In this document: positions 32,331 through 42,668 of the stretch, one piece after another
Position numbering within the stretch: position 1 is the stretch's first letter
How the letters are laid out: every line of letters starts with the position of its first letter
Position numbers and translations under genes: made by a program
From: Azolla caroliniana
Taxonomy: Eukaryota > Polypodiophyta
Length of the DNA: 64,000 nt
NCBI GenBank assembly: GCA_043228905.1
Contig: JBHGNT010000013.1
Location: 7,130,001-7,194,000 of the forward strand
Direction of reading: 5' to 3'
The notes under the pieces: generated by a model
What the model saw: only the letters and a program-made list of their open reading frames with translations
Database searches by the model: none
What the model was told of the DNA's origin: nothing

Positions 32331-32678
32331 TGTTGTTAGGGTGTGGGGTGAAGCCTACAATGGCTTCACCCCCCTCCTAGGGGGGTTACGATAGTGAGAG
32401 AGCTAGAGAGAAAGGAAAATAGAAAATGACACATATGTGATAGGGGAAAAATGTATATATCCTCCTTATGTGCCCCATAAGGGGTTTTTTATAGTACATA
32501 ATGTAACGGTAAATAATGACCGTTACAAAAGAGACGACCGTTACACTCTTGTCACATGCACATAATTATGCATGTGCTCACACATACTCATCCTCACACA
32601 CACGTATACATATTACATATTACAAACCACACCATACACAGTACACCCTATTCATCTCGTACACGTATACAGATAACA
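32331..32678 (-). repeat. D-type LTR, minus copy (D2)
   Basis: On the minus strand TGTTATCTGTATACG...CCCTAACAACA, 348 bp. It is followed on that strand by TTTTGGCACGCGGGGTGG, which resembles the primer-site flank of A' (TTTTGGCACGCCCGG). So D2 is probably a 5' LTR, and its element was cut by C after only about 26 internal bases. Confidence 0.7.
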
Positions 32679-33313
32679 ATGGCGGGATGTGAGCCGAGCG
32701 CAAGTAAGACGGTTGGGTGCCGTAATGACGATTGGGGGTGTCCACCGACGTGTGTTTGCTGTGATGCACAACGTGAACCGGGCATGCCAAATTGTGTTAT
32801 CCCCTTCCTGGGAAGCAACACCTTTGATTGTCCTTTCAGAAATCGGATCAAGGGGTCGTGGTATGTGGTGCAAAAATAGAAGGTGCACGAGATTGGCTCT
32901 ACACTTAGTGCCGTGTAATGAAATGATTGACATCACTTAGCCGTAATACACGATCTTAATTCAAGAATGAACTTCTAAGCGTCACCGTAAACATAGAATA
33001 GAATAGACCCAAAAACCATATATATTTAGATTACTCGTGGAGGAACAATGATACACGACTCACGACCAGAGTTACAAAAGTATGACCAGATGCTCTTATA
33101 GTATCCTATCCTATCTAGGGGGGCTTCCTCTCTCCTTTCATTTCTCCTTCGCGTTTTATAGCTTTTCCTTTTCCCACTTGGCGTGCTTTATTTGATCGTT
33201 TTCGGCTGCATGTATTGTGGCTGTATGTTTTTTATTACGGTTGCCTTCACCTACTTTGCCTACCTCCAGATTCGTTTCACACTTAATATACAAAAATTGG
33301 CCCACGGACAACA
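32679..33313 (-). repeat. F: minus LTR plus first internal bases of another Gypsy element
   Basis: On the minus strand, about 33313 to 32795 runs TGTTGTCCGTGGGCC...GGATAACA, with a TATA-like GCTATAAAACGCG near 33160. It is followed by TTGGCATGCCCGG, the same primer-site pattern as A' and D2, and a short gag-like start down to 32679, where D2 cuts it. Boundaries come from TG/CA and relatives, not from a second copy. 33314-33336 reads on the minus strand as TATCAAAGTCAAG, perhaps a copia primer site. Confidence 0.5.
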
Positions 33314-33336
33314 TCCACCAAACTTGACTTTGATAC

Positions 33337-33763
33337 TGTCATAATATGGCAAGACTCGAACCCATGACCTTATATTACATGGGTCGAACTCTTACCATTA
33401 GGCTATCTATTGTAATACGAAAAATATTATTTTCATTTAAGTTTTACTATAGAATATTGATGTATATTCCAAATTTCTCTGGAACATTCTAGAAACTTCA
33501 AGAGTAATCCTGAGAACACTATAAAAGGAGGCACAAAGCATTATTTCGAACCAAATCAATTTAACGCTAGTCTTAAGCCTCATAGCTATTCTTGTACTTA
33601 CTCTTCATATAATATAATATATCTTTTGTTATCATCATTCTCCATCTCTCTCTCTCCTTCTCTCTCTCCTTCTCTCTCTCCTTCTATACCCTTTTCTCTC
33701 TCATAGTACTAATTCGCATCTCTTAGTACTAATTCCCTCTTTGTCTTAGTATTGTTCCTGACA
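33337..33763 (+). repeat. 5' LTR of Ch2 with tRNA-like start
   Basis: Same order as Ch1: antisense tRNA-like module (about 33341-33412; minus strand has CCTAATGGTAAGAG and GGGTTCGAGTC), TATA (CACTATAAAAGG near 33520), a decayed inverted repeat (CAAATCAATTTAAC) and TAGTACTA motifs. The downstream TTGAACCGATTT would pair with CAAATCGGTTCAA, so the LTR partner differs mainly by G-to-A and C-to-T changes. Confidence 0.8.
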
Positions 33764-33843
33764 GTTTGAACCGATTTCCTCTCCCTCCTCATCCTCTTAT
33801 CCCTCCTTTCCTTCATACTAATCCTCTTATCCGCCATAGTAGA

Positions 33844-34985
33844 ATGGCAATTGTTAGCGCTTAGGAATACCAATCTATTTTCTTGAAGTTCTAGTGCTTA
33901 AAAGAGAAGTTTGTAGCACTAGAACAAGAAAATCACCGTTTGTTGGGGGATCTTCAACAAATAACGTTAGAAAAACAACAACAGCACGGGGAGCTGACGT
34001 TACGTGTACAACAACTTGAAGCAACTATTATATCACTACAAGAACAAGGATCAAGCACTCAAGGGATTCACAAAGAACCCAAGATCGGTCTTCCTACGAA
34101 ATTTGATGGGACCTGATCACAATTTAGAGGTTTTCTTAATCAGGTACGTTTAGTGATTCAAATGCATCCTTCTCGATATTCCACTTATGCATCACGAGTC
34201 GGACTAGTAGGCACTCTACTTAGTGGCACGACTTTGGCATGGTTCACCCCCCTATTAGAAAAAAGCTCTCCCTGGTTAAATAATTTCAAAGAGTGTATTA
34301 CCGAGTTTAAAGCCTATTTTGGAGATACTGACAATGTAAGGACGACAATCAACAAAATCTGGAGATTGTGTCAAGGTGAGCGGCCGGCCTCGGCTTATGC
34401 TGCGGACCTTCATCTTCTCGCCACCGATATTCCCTCGGATAACCAGACATTAATGGAGCAATTTCGTTTTGGCGTACATAATGATGTTAAGGATTTACTC
34501 TTAACCTTCCCCGGAGAGCCAAAGTCATTGACAAAAGAAATCACTCGAGCGGTGCGATGCGACAACCGCCTTTTCGAACGACGTTCAAAACGTCAGTTCT
34601 AGAGGCCAAGGACAAGATCAGAGCCCACCTATGCCTCAGTGGTAGCAAAACCTTTTTCAAGGGAATCATATAATGCGTCTCCAGCAAATACTCCAACTCC
34701 GATGGAAATTGACACCACACGTTGTCGCGGGCCATTATCGGAAGAGGAAAAACAACGACACCGAACAAATCGACTATGTCTTTATTGTGGTGGACCAGGG
34801 CATATCACAATGAACTGTCCTCATAGGCCAAGAAGACAGGTAAACCAAATAGTCGCTAGTACTAATTGTTCTAAACTCAAGTCTTTTTCAGTAGGAATAT
34901 CCGATAGTCCTAATAGTACTAATAGCCCAAGTTTATCGAATAAATTGATGTCCTTAGTCAGTTAGAAGAAGAGTTAAATGACTAA
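33844..34985 (+). pseudogene. Ch2 gag
   Basis: Starts ATGGCAATTGTTAGC. Stops replace Ch1 sense codons at 33862-33864 (TAG for CAA), 33892-33894 (TAG for CAG), 34114-34116 (TGA for CGT) and 34600-34602 (TAG for CAG). Capsid-like LVGTLLSGTTLAWFTPLLEK and the knuckle CLYCGGPGHITMNC survive. A 2-base loss near 34945 shifts the end. Confidence 0.9.
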
Positions 34986-35854
34986 GTCCAGCCAAAATAG
35001 GAGATGTTTGGTTGGATAACCCTAGATCTGTGCAACCCATTAGTGGCTCCATTCCCTCTAAGGAAGTTAGCAATGTGTTCTTAGCTCAAGTAATCGTTAG
35101 TTCTAAAAGTACCCCTCTAGTACATGACTTAGCACTCCTAGATTCTGGAGCTAAATCTTGCTTCATGGATAGGAATTTTGCCCAAGCTCATCAGATATCC
35201 CTAAGCAAACTCCCGTGTCCAGCCTCTATAGTAGTCATTGATGGTCGTCCCATTGCTTCCGGAAATATCATAGAAGAGTCAGAGCCAGTTAATATTGCCC
35301 TAGATAAATTAGCATGTGTAGTATCACTTAATATAACTAGTACCCCAGAACATCCCATTCTTTTGGGATTACCATGGTTTGAATTACATAACCCAAACAT
35401 AGATTGGAGAACAAGAGAAATCCTATATCAACAAACCCAAGGCTCTACTCATAAGATTGCAACCATTTCGCTACATCAGTTGCGCGAGGAAGGATGCTAG
35501 GAAGAAATATACCTCTTCGCAGTATCAGTAGAACACTCCAACACCACTGAAGAGGAGTCCACCGTTAAAATTCCAAAGAAGTATCATCATTATGCCGATG
35601 TGTTCGATAAAGTACAACCCAATACCCTTCCTCACCATCGACTGTATGATTACCCCATTGATTTACAATTGGGAAAAGAGCCACCATGGGGACCGATCTA
35701 CAACTTGTCACCAACCGAGCTAGAAGTCCTTCGAGCCTATATGGAGGAGAATTTGGCAAATGGTTTCATTCAACATTCGAAATCTCCAGTTGGCGCACCC
35801 ATTTTCTTCGTCAAGAAAAAGGATGGATCACTACGTCTCGTCGTAGATTACCGT
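34983..35854 (+). pseudogene. pol: Ch2 pol, N-terminal part
   Basis: Protease LALLDSGAKSCFMDRNFAQ with an intact DSG, ILLGLPWFELHNPNIDWRTRE, a TAG at 35498-35500, then the RT start KYHHYADVFDKVQ, PPWGPIYNLSPTELEVL and FFVKKKDGSLRLVVDYR. It ends at the G-type LTR at 35855. Probable 4-bp target flank CCGT. Confidence 0.9.
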
Positions 35855-36178
35855 TGTCGGGCCTTTCGGCGTTCGATCGTTGCGTAAGTCGGGTGGGAAC
35901 CGCTGGGGTTTTCGACTAGGAGAAAGAAGAATGTGAGATAAGGTTTGTTACGAATAGATTGCAAGATGATGATATGAAACTCGTGAATCCCACGAATATA
36001 GTGTATTAATTTATACTTAGATTAAAACAGAGAAATAGATGGGAAAATCGTCAATTCCCACGAATATTTTATATCAATCAACCCTTATAAAAAATCAACA
36101 ACCATATCCATCTTTTCTCTCTTCCTTATATAGTGATGGAAGAGGCTAAGCGTAACATCATGCTTTTTCCTAAAGTGT

Positions 36179-36328
36179 TCATGCACACTAGATGTGCATG
36201 AGTTGCCTTTTTCAACCATGCTTTTTTATTTCCTAAATATAGTGCTCATGCACACTAGATGTGCATGAGTAATTGGATTGCGTTTTTCTTCCAAATAAAG
36301 TTTTCATGCACTCTAAAAGTGCATGATT
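36179..36328 (-). promoter_or_regulatory. Three CATGCAC/GTGCATG palindromes upstream of TATA in the G LTR
   Basis: Copies at 36179-36202 and 36245-36269 have TCATGCACACTAGATGTGCATGAG-like arms with 7-9 pairing bases. A third at 36303-36328 is shorter. CATGCA is the core of the plant RY element bound by B3-domain factors. The location between the TATA and the tRNA-like module suits an enhancer. Similar sets occur in the E2, E1 and solo LTRs. Confidence 0.55.
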
Positions 36329-36401
36329 TACTTGTTTTGTAAAAATAGGCGTAAATATAACTCTTATACCTATTAAATCTATATTTAAGTCACTTATGAT
36401 A

Positions 36402-36464
36402 AGTTAGTACAATGGTAAAGTTTGGGTTTGTTTACATGGAGGTTCAAGGTTTGAAACTTGCCCT
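36402..36464 (+). other. tRNA-like module in the G LTR
   Basis: GTTAGTACAATGGTAAAG (A-box-like) followed about 40 bases later by AAGGTTTGAAACTTGCC (B-box-like), on the strand opposite to the element. Copies sit at 40768-40828 and 61017-61088 (plus) and 18221-18284, 45588-45655, 48574-48641 (minus, in plus-strand E elements). Confidence 0.6.
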
Positions 36465-36561
36465 ATGCATGTAACAATATTTTCTTTTATTTATTTATGC
36501 GTACTTAAATCGGATATATATTTTTACATATTTCACATAGTGTGCGAACTACACTATGACA

Positions 36562-37275
36562 CTCGCCCCCTCCGAACCCGCACATCGTCCGGTATCTGCC
36601 GAAGTTCCCGATGCTTGTTATTCGCCTTCATCCATACCACTCTCCGATTCTCCCCTTATGGCGATTATCAATTGTAGTCCACTTTCTTCACTTTCCGCAT
36701 CCCCGGGATCTTTGTCCGATTGCTCCTCGTTGTTGGTCTTGTCTAAGCTTACATAAGGTTCGTCGTTAGCCCGCTTCTTGAAAATCTTCACCCGTTTCCC
36801 CGCTATAGGCACCCGTAGTACTGTTCCATCCAACTCGCATAGTTGGTAAGTTCCGTTGTCGAAAACTTTCTAAACTTCATATGGCCCGAACAACCTTTTA
36901 GTAAACTTCAGTATCATTGTATGTTGATAATCCAAACTAATATCATAGACAATCACCCAATCTCCTTCTTCAATCTTCCGTGGTCGTAGATGATGTTTTT
37001 TGTCGAATCGACTTTTTCTCCGGAATCGCGCTTCCTGTTGTTGGCGTGTTGCTTCTCGTATGTCTTCCGGTCTTCCCTCTAGTTGTTGTATCCGAACCGC
37101 TAGTAGGTCTTCCCGACTCATTTCTTCCTTCCACGGTAGCACTGTCCATGTTGCAATCGCGATTTCCGTCCGCATTACTGGTGCTTGTCCGGTCATAAGT
37201 TCGGCTGGCATATAACCGGTTAGGGAACTATGCATCGTGCTATCCGCCCATAGTGCATACGGAAGCATCTACGAC
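36562..37275 (-). pseudogene. G1 integrase C-terminal end
   Basis: On the minus strand LPYALWADSTMHSSLTGYMP, AELMTGQAPVM, RKSRFDKKHHLRPRKIEEGD and LFGPYEV, a stop, then VFDNGTYQLCELDG and KRVKIFKKRANDEPY, ending in an acidic tail (SDKDPGDAESEESG). At about 37275 it joins the RT directly, so RNase H and the integrase core were deleted in G1. G2 keeps them. Confidence 0.8.
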
Positions 37276-38400
37276 CAATCCTATCGGTGCATAGATGTTC
37301 GACTACCAATATCTCTTCTTGTCCGAATGCCGATTCCTCTCCGGAGAGTGTTAGGTGCACATCTTCTAACTTCCGTAACACTTTTTTGCAATCGCGAATA
37401 TGGCTGACTACGAACTTTCGGCATCCCCGATCAACCATAGTCTCATCTTTTTCTTCCACCGCACATCCTTTTATCGGAATGTCGTCTAGGAATGACATCG
37501 TTATCGCCGGAATGCAGTCACGGAGCACCTTGTTCATCGCATTCATCATATGTGCGACCGAGTTCATCGCGCCTTCTGGTAGCGTGCACATTTGGACCAA
37601 TCCTATCGGTGTTCGCATGGTAGTGATGTCTCGGCTCTCCACGACTAGTTGGAATTGGTCATACCCGGAGTATAGGTCTCCAATGGAGTATATCGCGCGA
37701 CCGTCAAACGTTTCCACAAATTCGTCCACTATCGGACCGATGCCAGAGTTCACCTTGTTCACCGGTTGCAAATATTGAACAAATCAGAGTGACCCATTCT
37801 TCTTCGGAACCGTAAACCATCGATTTGAATACGGAGCGTTGGATGCCTCTAGAATCCCCATCGCCACCTTGTCCTTGAGCAAATCAATGTATTTCGGAAT
37901 ATGCCCTCGTGGCATCGGAATCGGTTTCAGGTTCCACGACACATGATCAATTGTGAAGATCACCATCGGCTCCACTATCTTCGAGGTAGAACACCCCATC
38001 TCTTTCGATGTGAATGTAAATGCTCTTCCATGTTGCTCCAACATCTCACGAAACCGTTCTTCTTCATTTTGTGAGCGGAACGCACCTCCATAGATCCAAA
38101 GTTTCTTCCGGGTCTCATCCGTGAAGGCATGTTTGATATCCACGGACTTCCGAATTGTCCGATCTCCCGAGACTTTTTTCATCTTTTGTTTGCTATCGGC
38201 GGGCAGTGGTCCACGGTCTTATATTTCGTACATACCATTGCTTCTTCTTTGCGGAGCGCATCTAGTCCCATTTTCGCAATGATCTCATACATCTCGACCG
38301 ATTCCACCGGAATTACCCGGTCTCCCTGGCTATTCTTTTCTATTAGCTCTTCAAGCCGTTGTAGCGTGCTCCCGTAGAACACTTCTTCGACCACTCCCAC
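37276..38400 (-). pseudogene. G1 reverse transcriptase
   Basis: On the minus strand IPMPRGHIPKYIDLLKDKVA, APYSNRWFTVPKKNGSL, a stop, YLQPVNKVN, YSIGDLYSGYDQFQLVVESR, RTPIGLVQMCTLPEGAMNSV and FLDDIPIKG. The catalytic FLDD is present. The usual Gypsy MPFGLTNAP segment is replaced by MCTLPEGAMNS, and IPIKG follows the DD, so the lineage is distinct from chromoviruses and Athila/Tat. Frame breaks near 37780 and 38180. Confidence 0.85.
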
Positions 38401-39305
38401 GATTTCTTCAACTTCTTTTATTATTGATGCAGATCATAACTCATCTTGCACCTTTCGGATTTCTATCTTGATTACTCCGGTTATGGCCGTGTACGTAGAT
38501 GCTCCATCCGAACCGATTTGTACTTGCTTTGCTCCGAGAGTTTTCTTCCTATGTGGGGTATCAGGAATTCTCGGACTATTACTTCCCCACTCCATAACAA
38601 TCCGCTTTAAAAATCCATTTTTGTTTGGAACAAGAGCTCTCTCTTGTTCCTTTCGTGATTTGATGGCACGATAAGGAATTGGATGGTTTTCGCTCTGCTT
38701 TGGCTCCGAATTCGGGCAAAAGCCGCTCCGCTATCGAGCACTTTTGTCTCCATCCGTGAACCTGTGATAAAGGCTTTCCCGAGGATCATGGAGTGTGCGA
38801 CCTCATCTTGCACGAAGAAATTTTGGTCAATCTCCACATCTCCGATCTTGACCGTCACATCTGGACAAGCCGCAAATAAATCTTCCGTTGCTTTAGTGGT
38901 TGCCCGGATTTTCCACCCATGATTAGTGTTAATAGGCCACTTCCCCTTCTGGTAGGACTCCTTGGACATTTAATTGAACTCTGATGCGTAATCAATCAAT
39001 GCTAGTACGGGCTCGTTGATGTTTCCGATTCGGACCAGAGTCTCCGTAGTTGCACGTGCCAAGTGGGGCCTTCTGTAGTGGAAGTTCGGAATTTCATTCT
39101 CCACATCAATGTCAATCATTAGAACGGTATTTGCATTCACCGTTGGAGCATTTTCCTCCGTACTTTGTCTTTTTCTCTTCACAAGATCCACAAGAAGATC
39201 GCGGAACTCCTTCGCTATTCCGAGTAATTCCCGAAGCGAAAAATCTACCCGGCTATCAAGCATTGTCTCCTCGAACACCGTTTTTAAGTCTGTCCGTTGC
39301 GCGAT
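38401..39305 (-). pseudogene. G1 protease region
   Basis: Minus strand: LDSRVDFSLRELLGIAKEFR, DLLVDLVKRKRQ, NANTVLMIDIDVENEIPNF, then LALIDYASEFN, TAA, MSKESYQKGKWPINTNHGWK, FFVQDEVAHSMILGKAFIT. The active site expected as D-T/S-G reads D-Y-A. A TAA is followed at once by ATG, exactly as in G3 (63946-63951). Below 38607 the protein-like sequence is short and broken. Confidence 0.75.
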
Positions 39306-40180
39306 GTCTTAAGAGAGTTTCAATGCCACAAATTGTTTTCCTTTCCCCTTCCCTTCGGAGTTCCAGCTCTCCGGCGTCTTCGATGGTCCGGTCGCATCAT
39401 CTGTGGGCCGTCGTTTCTCATCTACATACAACTCATGTAATTGGCATAGGGTGTACACGCTATTCTTATTGACGGGGCACTCCCATCCCTTAGCTTTTCG
39501 AATGCCTTACGCGATGCTTCAGATCACATTAGAGTTAGTTTTCTGGGGGTTTTCTAACACTTCTAGCCAAAAAGATGCTTTTGCTCCAGATGACTCACCC
39601 ACACATATCCCCGTTGTTGTCGCATAATTGCTTTTCGCCACTATTGCCTCCTCTAGGACCTTCTTCATGCCGCCTTTTTGGAAGTTCGATCGGAGTGGCT
39701 TCCGAGAGTCCATCAAATGAATCCGATTTCCCTCGTAGTAGAGGTCCTATTGTAGCTCCTCCTTGTGCTTGTCGCAATCCTTCCGATCATGTTCCGTGCT
39801 ATCGCACCATATGCATCGACGGTCCATATACTTGGAACTTGTGGGACGGTCATTCGACTTCTTCACCATCTCGATGTTCAAATTCTCCATCTCCTTCAGC
39901 AACTTCTTCACCGTGGTTTCATCGATTCCCTTCTTGGTTGTAGTCTCCTAAGGCCACATTTGATGGTCTTCCAATCCGGATCTTGGTTCCAAAACCATCT
40001 TTTCTTCACTACCAAGCCATTGCCTCCTCTTTGTTAATCGCGTGACGATATCCTATACATTTTCCCATGTATTGGTGAGGCCGCTCTACTACTGCCACAA
40101 TCTCCGACATCGCGCGTTGTTCTTGTAGTATCTGCTCTAACATCGCCATCATGTTGTTAGTTTCCGGTTGTTGATTCTCC
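39306..40180 (-). pseudogene. G1 gag, internally deleted
   Basis: Starts MENQQPETNNMMAMLEQILQ at about 40180, like E2. It then joins a late segment with NTWENV near 40070, so the capsid part is missing. LLKEMENLNIEMVKKS leads to a knuckle CIWCDSTEHDRKDC (about 39785-39830), a CX2CX4HX4C without the usual Gly. LEEAIVAKSNYATTTGICVG and YTLCQLHELYVDEKRR follow. G3 carries the same order. Confidence 0.75.
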
Positions 40181-40198
40181 ATCTCCTTGCCACCCGTC

Positions 40199-40216
40199 TT
40201 GACGTCGGGTTTACCA
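40199..40216 (-). other. Primer-binding site of G1, tRNA-Trp type
   Basis: On the minus strand TGGTAAACCCGACGTCAA, four bases inside the LTR. It differs at two positions from TGGTGAACCCGACGTGAA in E2, which is complementary to the plant tRNA-Trp 3' end as I recall it (TTCACGTCGGGTTCA plus CCA). Confidence 0.7.
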
Positions 40217-40220
40217 AACG

Positions 40221-40927
40221 TGTCGGGCCTTTCAGCGCTGGATCGTTGTGTGAGTTGGGTGGGAACCGCTGGGGTTTTCGACTAGGAGAAAGAAGAATAT
40301 GAGATAAGGTTTGTTACGAATAGATTGCAAGATGATGATATGAAACTCATGAATCCCACGAGTATAGTGGCTTAATTGATACTTAGATTATAACAGAGAA
40401 ATAGATCGTAAAATCATGAATTCCCACGAATATTGTATATCAAGCAACCCTTATAAAAAATTAACAACCATATACATCTTTTCTCTCTTCCTTATATAGT
40501 GATGGAAGAGGCTAAGCATAACATCATGCTTTTTCCTAAAGTGTTCATGCACACTAGATGTGCATGAGTTGCCTTTTTCAACCATGCTTTTTTATTTTCT
40601 AAATATAGTGTTGATGCACACTAGATGTGCATGAGTAATTGGCTTGCGTTTTTCTTCCAAATAAAGTTTTCACGCACTTTAAAAGTGCATGATTTACTTT
40701 TTGTGTAAAAATAGGCATAAATCTAACTCTTATACCTATTAAATCTATATTTACATAACTTATGATAAGTTAATACAATGGTAAAGTTTAGGTTTATTTA
40801 CATGGAGGTACAAGGTTTGAATCTTGTTGTATGCATGTAACAATATTTTCTTTTATTTATTTATGCGTACTTAAATCGGATATATTTTTTTACATATTTC
40901 ACATAGTGTGCGAATTACACTACAACA
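40221..40927 (-). repeat. Shared middle LTR of the G tandem
   Basis: TGTCGGGCCTTTCAG...ACACTACAACA, 707 bp, same length as 35855-36561 with scattered substitutions. It carries the same modules: tRNA-like 40768-40828, palindromes near 40545, 40610 and 40668, and hairpins near 40348 and 40418. Confidence 0.9.
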
Positions 40928-42668
40928 CTCTCCCCCTCCGAACCCGCACAGCTGTCGAAGTTCCCGATGCTTGTTATTCGTCTTCATCCGTAGCAGTCTC
41001 TAATTCTCCCCTTATGTCGATTATCAATTGTAGTCCACTTTCTTCTCTTTCCACATTACCGTGATCTTTGTCTGATTGCTCCTCGTTGTTGTTCTTGTCT
41101 AAGCTTACATAAGGTTCGTCGTTAGCCCGCTTCTTGAAAATCTTCATCCGTTTCCCCGCTTTAGGCACCAATAGTACTGTCGCATAGTCGGTAAGTTTTG
41201 TTGTCAAAAACTTTCCGAACCTCATATGGCTCGAACCACCTTTTAGCAAACTTCCGTATCGTGTATGTTGATGATCCAAACTATTGTCATAGACAATCAC
41301 CTAATCTCCTTCTTCAATCTTCTGTGGTCGTAGTCGATGCTTTGTGTCAAATCGACTTTTGTTCCGGAATCGCGCTTCCTGTTGTTGGTGTGTTGCTTGC
41401 ACTATGTCTTCTGGCCTTCCCTCTAGTTGTCGTATCTGAACCGCTAGTAGTTGTTCCTGACTCATATCTTCCTTCAACGGTAGCACTGTCCACGTTGCAA
41501 TTGCGGTTTCCGTCCGCATTACCGGTGCTTGTCCGGTCATAAGTTCGGCTGGCATATAACCGATCACGGAACTATGCGTCGTGCGATCTGCCCATAGTGC
41601 ATACGGAAGCATCTACGGCCAATCCTTCACCCTTCCGTCACATGCTTTTACAAGTGCTTTAACGATTGGACTATGTCCTCGCTCGATCTTTTCGTTGGCT
41701 TCCGGATTGTATGCCATGGTTAGTGTTAACCGTACTCCATGTCTGACGAAGAATTCCCTATCTTTATCAGAGTCAAGTTCTCCCCGATCTGCAATCACTT
41801 GTCCTATGCACCCGTACCTGCAGAACACTTCTTCCAAGAGAAATTGGCATACTACAGAACATGTTTTCCTCTGTAGTGCCCGTCCTTCTACGTGGTTTGT
41901 TAGATCTTCCCTGGCTAACATGAAGTACTTCTTTTGTCCGATGTTGGTTGGTATGGCCACAATGTCGACCATCCATTTGAAGTTGATTGTCGGTGAGAAT
42001 GTCGGATGTAATTCATCTCGGTGTTGAACTCCGGAGTAGATTTGACATTTCTCACAACTTTCTGTGAACTCTGCTACATGTTTGTACATATTCTTCCACC
42101 AATATTTTTGTTTGATCTTTGCAAATGTTGCCCATGTTCCCGATGTCCAGCCCAATCGGATTCTTGAAATTCGGACATTATCTGGTTCGTTAGTCTTTTG
42201 TTCCGACTACCCTTAGTGGTATACCATTCGGTCTTTTCGGCTCCCTCCAGATTAATCCATTGTTCAAGAAAAACTTTTGGATTGGACGGTTCTTGCTTCG
42301 GATCTCGACTCTCTTTTCTTTATTGTCCGATGATTCCTCGATTTCTTATAGCACTTTCCCGATCAGCAAACTTTCTCCCTCATATTCTTCTTTCCAGAAT
42401 TCTCAAATTACGTTCACCCGGCATATGTTCTCCGAAGTAAAGCAGTTTTTGGAAACTTCTTCATTATCGGATTCGGCTATGTCGTCTCCGAACCGTGCCC
42501 TTGATAGCATATTTGCTACCGCGTTGTCTTTTCTGGAGATGTGTCGTATCTCCGGATTAAGCGACTTTGCATATGCAATCCATTTTAGCATAGCCACATT
42601 CGGTATCGTGCAACAACGCATCATCCCGAGTATTGGAAGACAATGCGTTTTGATCACTACTTCGGCTC
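40928..42668 (-). pseudogene. G2 RNase H end and integrase
   Basis: Minus strand from 42668: LKWIAYAKSLNPEIRHISRK, DNAVANMLSRARF (RNase H end), then KIKQKYWWKNMYKHVAEF, CEKCQIYSG (second half of the zinc site), MVDIVAIPTNIGQKKYF (first Asp), VIADRGELDSDKDREFF (second Asp), NPEANEKIERGHSPIVKAL (Glu), a stop, MLPYALWADRTTHSSV and the conserved C-terminal tail to about 40974. It fuses to a plus-strand gag fragment near 42668. Confidence 0.85.

Larger units (their letters stand above)
33337..35854 (+). mobile_element. Chromovirus Ch2, 5' half, decayed
   Basis: LTR 33337-33763 (427 bp, TGTCATAATATGG...TTCCTGACA), gag from ATG 33844, and pol to the RT motif LVVDYR at 35854, where the G-type tandem cuts in. 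It aligns along its length with Ch1. The remaining pol and 3' LTR are not in the window. Confidence 0.9.
35855..36561 (-). repeat. G-type LTR (3' LTR of G1)
   Basis: On plus TGTCGGGCCTTTCGG...ACACTATGACA. In sense direction: terminal palindrome CATAGTGT...ACACTATG, antisense tRNA-like module (36402-36464), three CATGCAC/GTGCATG palindromes (36303-36328, 36245-36269, 36179-36202), TATA (CTATATAAGG, complement of about 36125-36134), two hairpins GTGGGATTCAC (one mutated), end. Confidence 0.9.
35855..42668 (-). mobile_element. Tandem of two G-type Gypsy elements sharing one LTR (minus)
   Basis: Order on plus: LTR (35855-36561), G1 interior (36562-40220), LTR (40221-40927), G2 interior (40928 to about 42668). 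The middle LTR is the 5' LTR of G1, because the primer site lies at its left edge (40199-40216), and also the 3' LTR of G2, because the integrase end and purine tract lie at its right edge. Each LTR is 707 bp. G1 keeps gag ends, protease and RT; G2 keeps RNase H end and integrase. Confidence 0.85.

Noticed and set aside
32556-32940. Short ORFs around 32.6-32.9 kb as host genes
   Set aside because: They run across the D2 and F LTR boundaries and show no domain.
39375-40060. Plus-strand Ser/Pro-rich ORFs near 39-40 kb as secreted proteins
   Set aside because: They are antisense to G1 gag and protease, which align with G3 on the opposite strand at 62.5-64 kb.
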